A DNA stretch of 45,291 bases from NCBI GenBank assembly GCA_029266655.1, contig JAQSWL010000009.1:1-45291 (forward strand), given 5' to 3'. Source of the stretch: Candidatus Midichloriaceae bacterium. Its GTDB lineage: Bacteria > Pseudomonadota > Alphaproteobacteria > Rickettsiales > Midichloriaceae. The notes below the pieces were generated by a model. It saw only the letters and a program-made list of their open reading frames with translations, had not been told where the DNA came from and searched no databases. Of the stretch, positions 33,667-42,723 are shown piece by piece (positions within the stretch are counted from its first letter, which is position 1; every line of letters starts with the position of its first letter). The translations under genes were made by a program, and so were the position numbers.

Positions 33667-35063
33667 TTATCCCTCCTACTTAATATCAGCAATACTGCAC
33701 TTGCAACAAAACACATAATCAAAATCTTTAAGAATCCATCGGTATAAACACTAACGCCTAAATCAGCATTTAACTCATCAATAGCCATATACTTGCTTAG
33801 CGCCCCACTAAAGAGATTGGCAAGTGCATAACCTAACATTACTGAGCCCATTAGTACACCTCTCATATGATTAGGTGAATATTTAGCGCAATGCGCATAA
33901 ACAGCAGGACCAATAAATAATTCAGAGAATGCGATAATTCCAAATGATAATCCCACAGTATTTGCGCTAACCAAGTTATCTCCAGCAGAATAATAAAGCA
34001 CCGCAAAAGCTATAGCTTGCAAACAAAAAGCCAAAGCTACTTTACTATATAGTTTAATTTCTCTTTTTGTTTTAGCTTCATAAATTTCCATGAGTATTGC
34101 TACAATTGGCCCAAGCAATAATATTACAACCGGATTAACAGTGGTGATGGAGGCAACGGGGATCTCGAAACCAAACAAAGATTTATCAGAAAAGCGTTCA
34201 GCAAATAAAATGAGAGTACTACCAACTTGCTCTTCAAAGCCGTAGAAAAGTGCTAGTAAAAATATTGCCGCCAATATTGAATAAACATTACTCTTGTCGG
34301 TTTTATCTAGAGTTCTAGAAGAATACAACACAGATATGATCGTAGCTAGAATTGCACCGGTCACACAATAAATGCTAATCTCATGCAAATATATCGCTGC
34401 AGAGCAAAACGGCGCCATACTAAATACAAATATTGTGTACATGGAAACTTTCTGCAAGCTGCTCCCTGCAGGCCGTTTCCCCTTATTCTCTAATATATAA
34501 TTAAATTTAAATAACCCTAAGAGCCCAAGAGCCATGCCAAAAGCTGCAAGTGAAAATCCATAGTGCCATCCATATAAGTCTGCAGCAAATGCGCACCCGA
34601 TAGTCGAGAGGAATGCGCCAAGGTTTAGGCCAACATAAAACATTGTATAGCCGGCATCTCTACGGACATCATCCTTTTTATAAAATTCACCAAGTAGAGC
34701 AGTGCAATTAGGCCTAAGAAAGCTAGTACCAACCGCAATTAAGCCCATACCTAGATATAAATTTATCATCCCGCCTGGTATAGACATAACTATATGGCCT
34801 AATGCAATTATAACCCCACCTAAATAAATGGAATATTTAAGGCCAAATACCCTATCCCCCATCTTGCCGCCTATTACGGCGAGAGCCTCAGATAATGCAG
34901 TTGAAACTGCATATATTCCAAATGCATCCATATCTGAAAGCCCAAGCTCGGATACCATGTAAAGCACCAAAATAGCTCGCATGCCGTAGAAGCTAAATGC
35001 TTCCCACATCTGTACAAAGAATAATAAGTATAAAGCTTTTGGCTGTTTAATATCTCTTTGCAT
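33654..35063 (-). CDS. Proton-dependent oligopeptide transporter (POT/PTR2, MFS)
   Basis: 469 aa, 12-14 membrane segments. PTR2 signatures are FSFYGMRAILVLYM (about 23-36), GGKMGDRVFGLKYSI (about 64) and the downstream FYVGLNLGAFLS. POT proteins import di- and tripeptides with protons across the inner membrane. The proton-coupling ExxER motif before the FYG is changed to QMWEA, which loses the first Glu and the Arg. It starts two bases after the preceding gene ends, with a GAGG SD, and overlaps the aminopeptidase by 13 bases. Together they make an import-and-digest unit. Confidence 0.9.
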   Translation of the reverse strand: MQRDIKQPKALYLLFFVQMWEAFSFYGMRAILVLYMVSELGLSDMDAFGIYAVSTALSEALAVIGGKMGDRVFGLKYSIYLGGVIIALGHIVMSIPGGMINLYLGMGLIAVGTSFLRPNCTALLGEFYKKDDVRRDAGYTMFYVGLNLGAFLSTIGCAFAADLYGWHYGFSLAAFGMALGLLGLFKFNYILENKGKRPAGSSLQKVSMYTIFVFSMAPFCSAAIYLHEISIYCVTGAILATIISVLYSSRTLDKTDKSNVYSILAAIFLLALFYGFEEQVGSTLILFAERFSDKSLFGFEIPVASITTVNPVVILLLGPIVAILMEIYEAKTKREIKLYSKVALAFCLQAIAFAVLYYSAGDNLVSANTVGLSFGIIAFSELFIGPAVYAHCAKYSPNHMRGVLMGSVMLGYALANLFSGALSKYMAIDELNADLGVSVYTDGFLKILIMCFVASAVLLILSRRDKCAK

Positions 35064-35065
35064 AA

Positions 35066-36448
35066 TTACCTCGCTATGTATTTGTCACCAGAAACTGGTG
35101 AACTATTTATTATGTTTTGCATCTCAGTAAACTCGTTTTGAGTGCTATTTACATATATGTGGCATGGAGCAAGTATTACACCTTTGCTAGATCTAAAAGC
35201 GCCTTCCACGTATTTTAAATTCAGCAAGTTGCCAATACCAGAGCTGCTTAACTCATTAAATTTCTGAGTTGCATACACGACCTTTTTACCATGAAGAATT
35301 TCATCGAGCTTCGTATCCGAGGCGCCAATCAATTTCCTAATACCAAAAATATTTAGCTCCTTAATATATTCCTCCATAGCACCCGCGCTAGCTAAGCTGT
35401 AAAGCTCAGTGCCTTTTGCACTCTCTCTTGCAGTAATTGTATCCACAGAAAACAATTCAAATATCATACAAGGATCTTTGGTTGGATTCTCTACGACTTT
35501 TCCGCTTATATCAAGCAATCTTATCCCTTGTAAACTGTATTGCCTTGGAGAATCTTCAAGAATAGTGCTTCCAAGCCTAGTAATTTTATAATTGAGAGGT
35601 ATAGAGTTTTTCTCTATAAATCTATACATAGCTTCGATTCCAGGTGCTTGTAATTGCTGCGCTGGCAACAATTTCCCACTTTTTCCTAAAGGCCTATTAT
35701 ATGGTTTTAAATCAGCTTTTAAATCTGCGCTTTCTGCCACTCCAATTAGGAAATCACAAGAAATATTGCTCATTGCTTGAGCAAAAAAATCACTTATAGA
35801 ATAAAATGAATCTGTTTTTAATCCCTTAGCAATAGGCTTAATGATAGGAATAATTGCTTTACCATAGCTAACCTTTGCACAATTTACGTCTTTAATTAAA
35901 AGCCCGAATTCATCTCTGATCTCTTTTTGGAACTTTCCGTTAATATGTGCTAATGTTGCTACTAGTTTATCTTGAGGGTTTAAATTAGCGTAATCAACAT
36001 CTCTGCTGAAAAATTGCATGAGTAAGACTCGAGACTGGCAGTTATTATCGCCATTGCTTACATCAAATGCTTTATAATTGCCTGAGTTGAAATCACGTTC
36101 TACTTCTTCTTGCACAGCGTTGCTTGCAATAAAGCTATTGGCTGCTACAATTTGAGAATTCAACATTTGCGAGCCCTCTTTTTTATAAGTGCTTATAAGC
36201 TCAGAAAAATCAATTTCTTGATTCTCCTTAATTGCTTTTTGCATTTGAGGATATTTATTTAGAGCTGTAAGGATAGGGCCCTTTTCTCTTTGTGTTATAG
36301 CTTTAGAATATTTTAATGAGATTTCATTAATTTTAGCTATTTCTGCTTGCAGCGCTTTATCTGCTATTGTGTTGTAAAGATCTAAGATTTGATCTATGGA
36401 AATTGCATTAGAAATATCAGCTATTTGGTTTTCTTTTGTGGATTGCAT
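35066..36448 (-). CDS. Unknown 460-aa protein with an OTU-like Cys motif
   Basis: 460 aa, not recognised. There is no signal peptide and no membrane segment. Residues 1-120 are mostly helical and charged. Residues 133-137 are GDNNC followed by QSRVLL, which resembles the DGNC-x-[FY]-RAL motif around the nucleophile of OTU cysteine proteases (Asp134, Asn136, Cys137). Near the end PCHIYVNS (about 428-435) resembles the OTU His region, but the Cys-His spacing of nearly 300 residues is much longer than usual. A cysteine-protease effector is therefore only a weak suggestion. An SD GGAGAA precedes the ATG. It lies directly upstream of the peptide transporter, so it is probably in the same transcript. 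Confidence 0.6.
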   Translation of the reverse strand: MQSTKENQIADISNAISIDQILDLYNTIADKALQAEIAKINEISLKYSKAITQREKGPILTALNKYPQMQKAIKENQEIDFSELISTYKKEGSQMLNSQIVAANSFIASNAVQEEVERDFNSGNYKAFDVSNGDNNCQSRVLLMQFFSRDVDYANLNPQDKLVATLAHINGKFQKEIRDEFGLLIKDVNCAKVSYGKAIIPIIKPIAKGLKTDSFYSISDFFAQAMSNISCDFLIGVAESADLKADLKPYNRPLGKSGKLLPAQQLQAPGIEAMYRFIEKNSIPLNYKITRLGSTILEDSPRQYSLQGIRLLDISGKVVENPTKDPCMIFELFSVDTITARESAKGTELYSLASAGAMEEYIKELNIFGIRKLIGASDTKLDEILHGKKVVYATQKFNELSSSGIGNLLNLKYVEGAFRSSKGVILAPCHIYVNSTQNEFTEMQNIINSSPVSGDKYIAR

Positions 36449-36575
36449 TGTTCTTCTCCGATTTCAAATTATCTAAATTATTTTGTGAATTATTTAATGA
36501 ATATGTGACTAAATGGGACATTAACAGCCACAGGTGGTTAAATCGATAATTGAAACAGAGCATATTGTTAGACAT
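36417..36575 (-). CDS. Small ORF (52 aa) upstream of and overlapping the 460-aa gene
   Basis: 52 aa, starting MSNNMLCFNYRFNHLWLLMS and ending with a Lys/Asn-rich tail. It is preceded by a very good SD (TTTAGGAGAAAAGCC-ATG). It overlaps the start of the 460-aa gene by 32 bases in another frame, an arrangement seen with leader peptides that couple translation. The hydrophobic middle could be a short membrane segment. No relative is recognised; coding status rests on the SD and overlap only. Confidence 0.45.
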   Translation of the reverse strand: MSNNMLCFNYRFNHLWLLMSHLVTYSLNNSQNNLDNLKSEKNNAIHKRKPNS

Positions 36576-36896
36576 GGCTTTTCTCCTAAAAAATTTATTG
36601 TCTTCGCTATAAGGATCAGCGTCTTCGAGTTGATTTTCAAAAGTACATTAATCCTATGTAGAGAATTTTGGATTTGTTTTAAAAGTTAGTAGTAAGTAGT
36701 AGTTTTGGGGGAGTTTTAATAAGACCATCGCAGTGGATGATGATATGCAAAGGTAAAGACACCCAGATAGGTGTGCATGAGGCAGACAGAAATGTTAGCT
36801 CTTCTTTGCATAAAAATAAATTTGTTAAAAATAACGGGATATCATTTTAAAGGGTTTTCAAATATATGGCAAGATGAATTTTATAAAAAGAGTCAA
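36576..36896. other. Gene-poor gap upstream of the small ORF
   Basis: 321 bases between the lipase gene end and the 52-aa ORF. AT-rich, presumably holding the promoter of the minus-strand 460-aa/POT/aminopeptidase unit. A 37-codon plus-strand frame (36737-36850, MMICKGKDTQ start) has no SD and is probably chance. No copy of the repeat families and no clear terminator was found. Confidence 0.5.
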
Positions 36897-38078
36897 TCAA
36901 CGAGAGCGAGAGTTGATTCCCCCTTCATGCTCATGCTGTAATTTTTCAGTAAAGCTTTCTTTTTTAGCTTCAGTTTTGTTTTTAATAGGTGCTAACTCAT
37001 TTTCAGGCTTGGTTAATTTTTCATTAGCTTCATTGCGTGCTTTTTCTTCTTTTTGAGCAAACCCTTCTCTTTCACCTCTAATTAAGTGCTGAATTGTTCC
37101 AAATATCAGCTCATTCAAATATTGAAAAAGCTTAGATGGATAATAAAAAAACGATACAGAATTATTGAGATCGTTAACCTTAATTTCTTTATCTATCTTA
37201 TCAATGCCTTTTGCATAACTTTCAAGTTTATGCATAGTCTCATCTTCCGCTATTTTAAGCTTGGCGCCCACGTGTTTATAGCCCATAGCACCTGGGCTTA
37301 GCTTAGGTATAACGTCACCCTTTTGAGCCACCGTTAAGGTTTTGTCGCCTAAGGCCTTATTATATTCATCAGCTTGCTTAGCATCAAAAACTCTAGGATC
37401 TGCAAAAGTCACTACATCTATATTGTTAGGCTCTACACCCCATTCTTTATAAACAAACCAAGCGGCTATTTTTGCAATAGCGCCACCCAAGCTATGACCG
37501 GTGAATTTAAATTGCAAGTCTTCTGAGCTCTTGCCTTGTTCGTGCGCATAGGTATCTATCTCCTTGCGTATGTCAGGCCATAAACTTTTGAATACATCAT
37601 AAAAACCATTATGTACCCTACCTTCCATGAAGCTAGAAGTTATAAGCCCTGTTTTCAAATCTGAAGCAACATTAGAAGAATTTTGAGTGCCTCTAAACGA
37701 TACAATAACCTCATCCCCTTTTATAAGCACGGCTGCTCTTGTTTCTAATTCCTTATTTTCAACAAATTTCACTTCATATCCAGCTTCTTTAAAAGAGGCC
37801 AAATTATCACCATATATCTCTTTATATACCTTATCCTTCTTTGCCTGTTCCGGAGTTGGAGATTCCTTAGCATTCGCCACTTTAGCAAAAGCAGACATTT
37901 TCTTGATTTCTTCTTTGCTATGCCCAAAAACCTCTTTTAAAGGAATAGACTTAACTTTACCAATATTGTTTAATTCCGCTAAGATTTTTAGCTGTTTTTC
38001 AACATCAAAAACAGCTTGTTGTTCTGAAGGGTCTACTTCATCTTTACGGCTTGAGATTAATACATCATCTTCTTTCAT
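36897..38078 (-). CDS. Lipase class 3 family protein
   Basis: 393 aa. An alpha/beta-hydrolase of the fungal-lipase (Lipase_3) fold: oxyanion strand VSFRGTQ (about 126-132), HNGFYDVF (156-163), nucleophile elbow GHSLGG with Ser196, FADPRV (225-230), then GDVIP with Asp255 and YKHVG with His269, giving a complete Ser-Asp-His triad. It would hydrolyse acyl esters of glycerolipids. The N-terminal 70 residues and the C-terminal 110, ending in a long charged Lys/Glu tail, lie outside the domain. There is no Sec signal. Such proteins in intracellular bacteria can act on host membranes; here that is an inference. A strong SD (GGAGTAGG) precedes the ATG. The next gene upstream ends six bases away. Confidence 0.85.
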   Translation of the reverse strand: MKEDDVLISSRKDEVDPSEQQAVFDVEKQLKILAELNNIGKVKSIPLKEVFGHSKEEIKKMSAFAKVANAKESPTPEQAKKDKVYKEIYGDNLASFKEAGYEVKFVENKELETRAAVLIKGDEVIVSFRGTQNSSNVASDLKTGLITSSFMEGRVHNGFYDVFKSLWPDIRKEIDTYAHEQGKSSEDLQFKFTGHSLGGAIAKIAAWFVYKEWGVEPNNIDVVTFADPRVFDAKQADEYNKALGDKTLTVAQKGDVIPKLSPGAMGYKHVGAKLKIAEDETMHKLESYAKGIDKIDKEIKVNDLNNSVSFFYYPSKLFQYLNELIFGTIQHLIRGEREGFAQKEEKARNEANEKLTKPENELAPIKNKTEAKKESFTEKLQHEHEGGINSRSR

Positions 38079-38083
38079 AATTC

Positions 38084-39385
38084 CTACTCCCTTGTTATTT
38101 GAGTGGAGCTTGCATTTATGCTTCTTTGATCCAGCAAGGCTTTGGTATGGGTTGTTGCTTCGACTTTAGCTATGTCTCCAAATATATCTGTTACCTTTAC
38201 TACTTCTGTAAAAGCATCTTTGATGTTTTGCGCGAGCCTTGCATCGCTATTAAACGTTATAAACTTACAAAAGCTTATTATTGCTGCTATAAAGCTATAA
38301 TGCCTACCCTTGTACTTTTCATCAGTCTTAAGATCCTCATACATTTCTTTAATGAGGTTTTTAGTTTCATCGGAGGCATAAAGTTCTATCATTTGTGCCA
38401 TTTTTTCTTTTTCTTCTGCGGAAGGTTCAATAACCTGTTCTGGTGGCAACTGGCGTAAAACATATAAGAACCTTTCCGGGTCGCTTTTCATTAATTTAAA
38501 TATTTTTAAGCTATCTTTTACGTCGAAGGATTTTTTTGCCATGTTTAAAGACTTGTTGAAAACTGGATCCTCTGATTTTATTACTGATAGAAAGTCATAA
38601 GTTGCTGCCTTATTTGCGTTTGAGTCACTATAAGGATCGCGATCTTTAAAATCTTTTACCTGCGATAGAATGGGTTTCAAAATTGTTTCTTTAAAGTCGG
38701 ATAAATTTAGTTGCTGTCCAATTCCCTTGATGAGACCTGTAAACATAGTTTCACTTCTGGTTACAAAATCATGTAAAGTAACAGCATTGCGTATGCCCAG
38801 ACTCTCGCAATAAAGCTGGCTAAGAGAATTTTGGATAATTATTATGCTATCTGACTGTAATGTAAGTTCTTCAGGCTTTAATTTGTTTTTCTTAACTAAT
38901 CCTTCTAGCTTTTCCAATGCATCTAATATTGCGCGATAGCTTTTAGAATTCCTTCCCACCTGATTTGGAGTTAGCTCTATTAATTTGGTTTTAAATGCTT
39001 TAATTGCTTTAATTGCTTCTAACTTAGTTTGCTGCACAGGTGCTTTTACTTTTAATTCTTTTTGCTCAGGTGCAATAACTACTCGTTTTGTTGTTTGGGC
39101 TTTAACTTTTGTTGTTTGCTGTGATTCTGCTTGCTTCTCACGAGTCTTAGACTTAGCTTTAATTTGGTTTAATAATACTTCTACAGCTTCATTGCTTCCC
39201 GCTGATAAAGTTGTAGAAGCTAAACGCTTAGGTTTCTCGTCAAAGATACCTTCGTCTTCCAAAGCTTGTCTACCCCAGCCTGTATTGAGCCAATGCGCAT
39301 TGTGTCCTACATCTATATCTGGAATTTTTGATGCAACTCTTGGAGGTGCATTCCGATTAAAAACTCTGTGGCGGTTTGTAAGCAC
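38084..39385 (-). CDS. Unknown helical, charged protein
   Basis: 433 aa, not recognised. The start is a GTG with AGAGG five bases upstream. Residues 1-60 contain HNAHWLNTGWGRQALEDEG, residues 75-130 are a Lys/Gln/Thr-rich low-complexity linker (TKVKAQTTKR, KELKVKAPVQQTKLEAIKAI), and the rest is predicted by eye as mostly alpha-helical and soluble. No signal peptide, membrane segment or catalytic motif was seen. It sits between the ankyrin gene (60 bases upstream) and the lipase gene (5 bases downstream), so the three are probably one transcript. Function unknown. Confidence 0.65.
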   Translation of the reverse strand: MLTNRHRVFNRNAPPRVASKIPDIDVGHNAHWLNTGWGRQALEDEGIFDEKPKRLASTTLSAGSNEAVEVLLNQIKAKSKTREKQAESQQTTKVKAQTTKRVVIAPEQKELKVKAPVQQTKLEAIKAIKAFKTKLIELTPNQVGRNSKSYRAILDALEKLEGLVKKNKLKPEELTLQSDSIIIIQNSLSQLYCESLGIRNAVTLHDFVTRSETMFTGLIKGIGQQLNLSDFKETILKPILSQVKDFKDRDPYSDSNANKAATYDFLSVIKSEDPVFNKSLNMAKKSFDVKDSLKIFKLMKSDPERFLYVLRQLPPEQVIEPSAEEKEKMAQMIELYASDETKNLIKEMYEDLKTDEKYKGRHYSFIAAIISFCKFITFNSDARLAQNIKDAFTEVVKVTDIFGDIAKVEATTHTKALLDQRSINASSTQITRE

Positions 39386-39445
39386 AGTAACCTCTGCTTT
39401 ATTTATATCCTATCTACATCTTATGATGTAAAGGTTAATAAAGCG

Positions 39446-40921
39446 TTAAAATGAGTGTAACTGCTGAAATTCTTCCTGCACAAGGGGGGATAACAATTCA
39501 TGTAAAAATGCATATAAATCTGGTATTTTATTATGCTCCTCTATTTCATTTTTTGGTTCAGGGGCATCTTTTGGTGTAGGTAGCACTTCTGCTATTTTCG
39601 GATGATGTATTGGTAGTTGCCTATTACCAGCATCATAAACTAACAATGTTTCTTCCAGCTCAAAAAGCTTAGCTGCAGATTTTTTCGCTCCATATTCAGC
39701 AGCAATATTTCCCAAGCAATCATTTGTTGGGGTAACAAAGTGAAGGTTAGCCCCGTGTTCCACTAAAAGGTCTATTGCATCCGGATCATCTGCTTTTACC
39801 GCAAATGTAAGTGGTATGTTGTCGCTGTGTAAATCTTCTGGATTAACATCACCTACCTTACTTAACAACTTTTGCAAAAACTCTAATTTTTCTGGGGACG
39901 GTTTTAATTTTGCTGCCAAATGTAGCGCCGTTTCGCCTTTTAGATTTTTTGCATCTGGGTTTGAAACTTCGTCCAAATATTTGCTGGCGGTTGCAATATC
40001 TTTATTAATAAGCGCTCTGTGTAAACCATTGTTACCATAAGAATCGCAATCATCAACAGAGTATGTTGTGTAGTAATCCCAATACCAACCTATTCCTAAA
40101 GAAGGAGCCTCGGGGATATATTGTTGAACTGCCTTTGAAAGCAGCCCAATGTTTTGAGTAAACATTCCCCAGCTTTGTGCTTTGAGAAAGTAAGAGCAAA
40201 TACCTTGATCATTGAAGTCCAGGTTTTCGCTTCTTACAAAGTGCATTGGGTGCCCAGAAAAGGCTAGTTCTTGATAAACTTTGTGAGTATAATCATGGCA
40301 ATTGTTGGTGACGAAATGAAAGCTATTATTGTTTTCATCAATGGATTTGTGGTGCTCACTTAAAGAATCAATTGCTTGCTTAAACTGCTCATCTTTCACA
40401 AAAAATTCAATTGAGATAGATGCTTTATCTGGCATTAAGGTCTGTTGGCCAGGCTCTAAATGATGATCACCTCTAAAATATTTTTCATCATACACACCAT
40501 CATCCCGCACTATCCAGTTTCCAGAAAAAGATCCAGGTTTATCGGTAGAAGCTCCAATAGCTTTGCTTAAATCTGTTTTCATATCGGTAAATTGCACATA
40601 CCCGTGAAATTCTGCAACTTTGAAAGCAACTTTATATCTATAATCTGTGGTGTCTCCGCAAAGTTCTTTGCGAACTATAGCATGGTCAGCATTCTTTATT
40701 ATTATTCTATAGGTGTCGTCCAAGCGCAAGGTAACATAATTACCAGATTTTCCAGATATAGTTTTTTCATCAATGCATTCCCGCAGAACATCTTTATATT
40801 TTAAAGCCTCTTCATAACTTGAAAAGATAAGATCCTTATTATAGGTTCTTTCATCGTATACCCATACGGCTTCAGAAGAGTTCTTTGTTATTTTGTTAAA
40901 GATTTCAAGCGAGTTACTCAT
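39446..40921 (-). CDS. Ankyrin-repeat protein with N-terminal NC-motif domain
   Basis: 491 aa from MSNSLEIFNKITK, with GGAGA eight bases before the ATG; an upstream in-frame extension is not supported. Residues 1-270 form a domain I do not recognise, with HFVTNNCHDYTHKVYQELAF (about 205-224). The NNC-x-[DE]-[FY] pattern occurs near active Cys or structural positions in papain-like (NlpC/PPPDE/LRAT-type) folds. Residues about 300-425 hold three to four ankyrin repeats (YGNNGLHRALINKD, KGETALHLAAK, IPLTFAVKADDPDAIDLLVEHGA). The tail is acidic. It is the probable first gene of a minus-strand unit with the 433-aa and lipase genes. A host-interaction role is plausible but unproven. Confidence 0.75.
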   Translation of the reverse strand: MSNSLEIFNKITKNSSEAVWVYDERTYNKDLIFSSYEEALKYKDVLRECIDEKTISGKSGNYVTLRLDDTYRIIIKNADHAIVRKELCGDTTDYRYKVAFKVAEFHGYVQFTDMKTDLSKAIGASTDKPGSFSGNWIVRDDGVYDEKYFRGDHHLEPGQQTLMPDKASISIEFFVKDEQFKQAIDSLSEHHKSIDENNNSFHFVTNNCHDYTHKVYQELAFSGHPMHFVRSENLDFNDQGICSYFLKAQSWGMFTQNIGLLSKAVQQYIPEAPSLGIGWYWDYYTTYSVDDCDSYGNNGLHRALINKDIATASKYLDEVSNPDAKNLKGETALHLAAKLKPSPEKLEFLQKLLSKVGDVNPEDLHSDNIPLTFAVKADDPDAIDLLVEHGANLHFVTPTNDCLGNIAAEYGAKKSAAKLFELEETLLVYDAGNRQLPIHHPKIAEVLPTPKDAPEPKNEIEEHNKIPDLYAFLHELLSPLVQEEFQQLHSF

Positions 40922-41061
40922 ATAAATTCTCCACAATTTTATAGCAGGAAAATAAGTAATTGTTATATAAAATCAATTTATTTAACTTAGCGCCGTTTAG
41001 TTTATTGCGTGACAAGCGATTTAGTGGTATTGTTCCAATTAGCAAACTCAGGGGTGCCACA

Positions 41062-41094
41062 CTTTTTGCCAGCTCTTTATTTACGAGAAGTATA
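41062..41094 (+). repeat. R159 repeat relic (right terminus)
   Basis: 33 bases, ending ATTTACGAGAAGTATA, differ at only two positions from the right end of repeat copy E. The rest of the element is gone. It lies upstream of the sodium/solute symporter gene, within an open frame that runs into that gene. Confidence 0.75.
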
Positions 41095-41166
41095 TTTGCC
41101 GGAAATAGTATTATTGTGTGGATGAGAATATACCCTAGAACCTGCCCAAACGTAGGAAGTAGTTTT

Positions 41167-42549
41167 ATGTATATCGCACATAGTTTATCTAATACAGATC
41201 TAATAATCTTAGCCATATTTTTTATTACATTCGCCATTTTCTTATTGGCTGTAAAATATCAAAGCAAAAATTTTAGTGCATTGGAATACCTTGCAATGGG
41301 GCGGGCTTTGACTTTGCCTGGATTTGTTATAACTTTGGTTTCATCATGGTATGGCAGTGTTGTTGGCGCTACGCAAATTGCATATAAATACGGAATATAT
41401 AACTTTTTTGCCTTAGGAGTTTTTTGGTACTTAAGTGCTTTTATTTTCGCTGTTTTTATTGCAGGTAAGTTATCGGCATCTAAGGTATTAAGCCTACCAG
41501 AATATGTAAAAAAAGCATATGGCCCAAGGGCTGAAAAGCTAGTACTAATACTTATGTTTATAAAGACTCTTCCTGTGGCTTATATAATGGCGTTTAGCAT
41601 GATAATATCTGCACTTTTTGGGCTGAACGAAGCTAATGCGCTCATAATTGCAATGCTGTTTGCCTTGCTTCTGTACACCCGCAGCTCACTAAAGGCGGTG
41701 ATGATAGTAGATTTCATGCAATTTATTACCATATTTACTGGGATGGCAATAGTGCTATATTTTTGCATAAACAAACTTGGAGGGTTAGATTATCTAGTTG
41801 CTAACTTACCTGATGAGCATTTAACAATTGGTGGTGGTAATGATTATAGCAAAATGATGTTATGGTTTATGGTGGCTCTTAGCAGCACAGTATTGAGCCC
41901 TATTTTCCATCAGAGATGTTTCGCAGCCAAAACTCCTAAAACCGCAAAAATTGGTATTGTAATATCAATTGTCTTCTGGATTATATCAGACGTATTAACG
42001 ACTACAGGGGGTTTATATGCTAGGGCATATTTGGGGGAAGGGCATGATGCCCACGCCTATCTTGAATTAATGCCTGAAATTTTGCCACCAGGGATGCTGG
42101 GATACATGATTGCCGCTATGATTATAACAGCTATATCTGCTCTTGATTCATATGTGTTCGCATCTAAATCGCTTATAGTTAATTACTATAATACTAGTAA
42201 TAAAACCATGACAGGAAGATCGCATTTATTTTTGGGTTTCGTGATATCTTGTGGCTCTACCTTGCTTGCAATGGGTTTGTACAGCGATTTAGAAAAAGGT
42301 TGGTTATTATTTGAATCTGCATTTATCGCTAGCTTGTTGATCCCAGTAGTAGTTAGTTTGTATAATAAACACGGGCTTAGTGCTCCTCAGTTCTTTTGGG
42401 TTGTCTCTATAACCTTTATAGCAACTGCAGTTATAGAATACCAACATTTATCTTCTGGAGGCAGTATTGTGCTTATCGCTATAGCGCTTAATGCCTTAAC
42501 TATTGGGGGCATCATGTTGAAGAGGTTAAAATTGTCAAAAAAAATGTAA
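41167..42549 (+). CDS. Sodium:solute symporter (SSS family)
   Basis: 460 aa from MYIAHSLSNTDLIILAIFF, with AGGAAG upstream. The frame extends 69 codons further upstream, but that part crosses a repeat relic and is not membrane-like, so the internal ATG is preferred. About 12-13 membrane segments. SSS core features are SALEYLAMGRALTLPGFVITLVSSW (about 38-62), GSVVGATQIAYKYG and the later AAMIITAISALDSYVFASKSL with the Na2-site Ser/Asp region. These proteins import sugars, proline, pantothenate or similar with Na+. The substrate cannot be read from the sequence. Confidence 0.85.
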   Translation: MYIAHSLSNTDLIILAIFFITFAIFLLAVKYQSKNFSALEYLAMGRALTLPGFVITLVSSWYGSVVGATQIAYKYGIYNFFALGVFWYLSAFIFAVFIAGKLSASKVLSLPEYVKKAYGPRAEKLVLILMFIKTLPVAYIMAFSMIISALFGLNEANALIIAMLFALLLYTRSSLKAVMIVDFMQFITIFTGMAIVLYFCINKLGGLDYLVANLPDEHLTIGGGNDYSKMMLWFMVALSSTVLSPIFHQRCFAAKTPKTAKIGIVISIVFWIISDVLTTTGGLYARAYLGEGHDAHAYLELMPEILPPGMLGYMIAAMIITAISALDSYVFASKSLIVNYYNTSNKTMTGRSHLFLGFVISCGSTLLAMGLYSDLEKGWLLFESAFIASLLIPVVVSLYNKHGLSAPQFFWVVSITFIATAVIEYQHLSSGGSIVLIAIALNALTIGGIMLKRLKLSKKM

Positions 42550-42637
42550 TGTTTTGCTTGATTATATCTTATAATATTATATAAGAAGCACACGCTCGCT
42601 TGAACATAATAGTTAAAAGTTTTTAAGCGATTATCTA

Positions 42638-42712
42638 GACCCCTTCGTCTAGCGGTTAGGACACCACCCTTTCACGGTGGTAACACGGGTTCGATTCCCG
42701 TAGGGGTCGCCA
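42638..42712 (+). tRNA. tRNA-Glu (anticodon TTC)
   Basis: 75 bases including the encoded CCA. Acceptor GACCCCT/AGGGGTC, D-arm GTCTAGCGGTTAGGAC, anticodon stem CCACC/GGTGG around loop CTTTCAC (anticodon TTC), and T-arm ACGGGTTCGATTCCCGT all pair correctly. It lies 11 bases upstream of tRNA-Phe, so the two are probably cotranscribed. Confidence 0.97.
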
Positions 42713-42723
42713 TTCTTTGCATT

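Noticed and set aside
36737-36850. 37-codon plus-strand ORF upstream of the 52-aa ORF
   Set aside because: No SD, no recognisable product, and length within chance expectation for AT-rich sequence.
40960-41166. 69-codon upstream extension of the sodium/solute symporter
   Set aside because: It crosses a repeat relic and does not look like an SSS N-terminus; the ATG at 41167 starts a normal first membrane segment.
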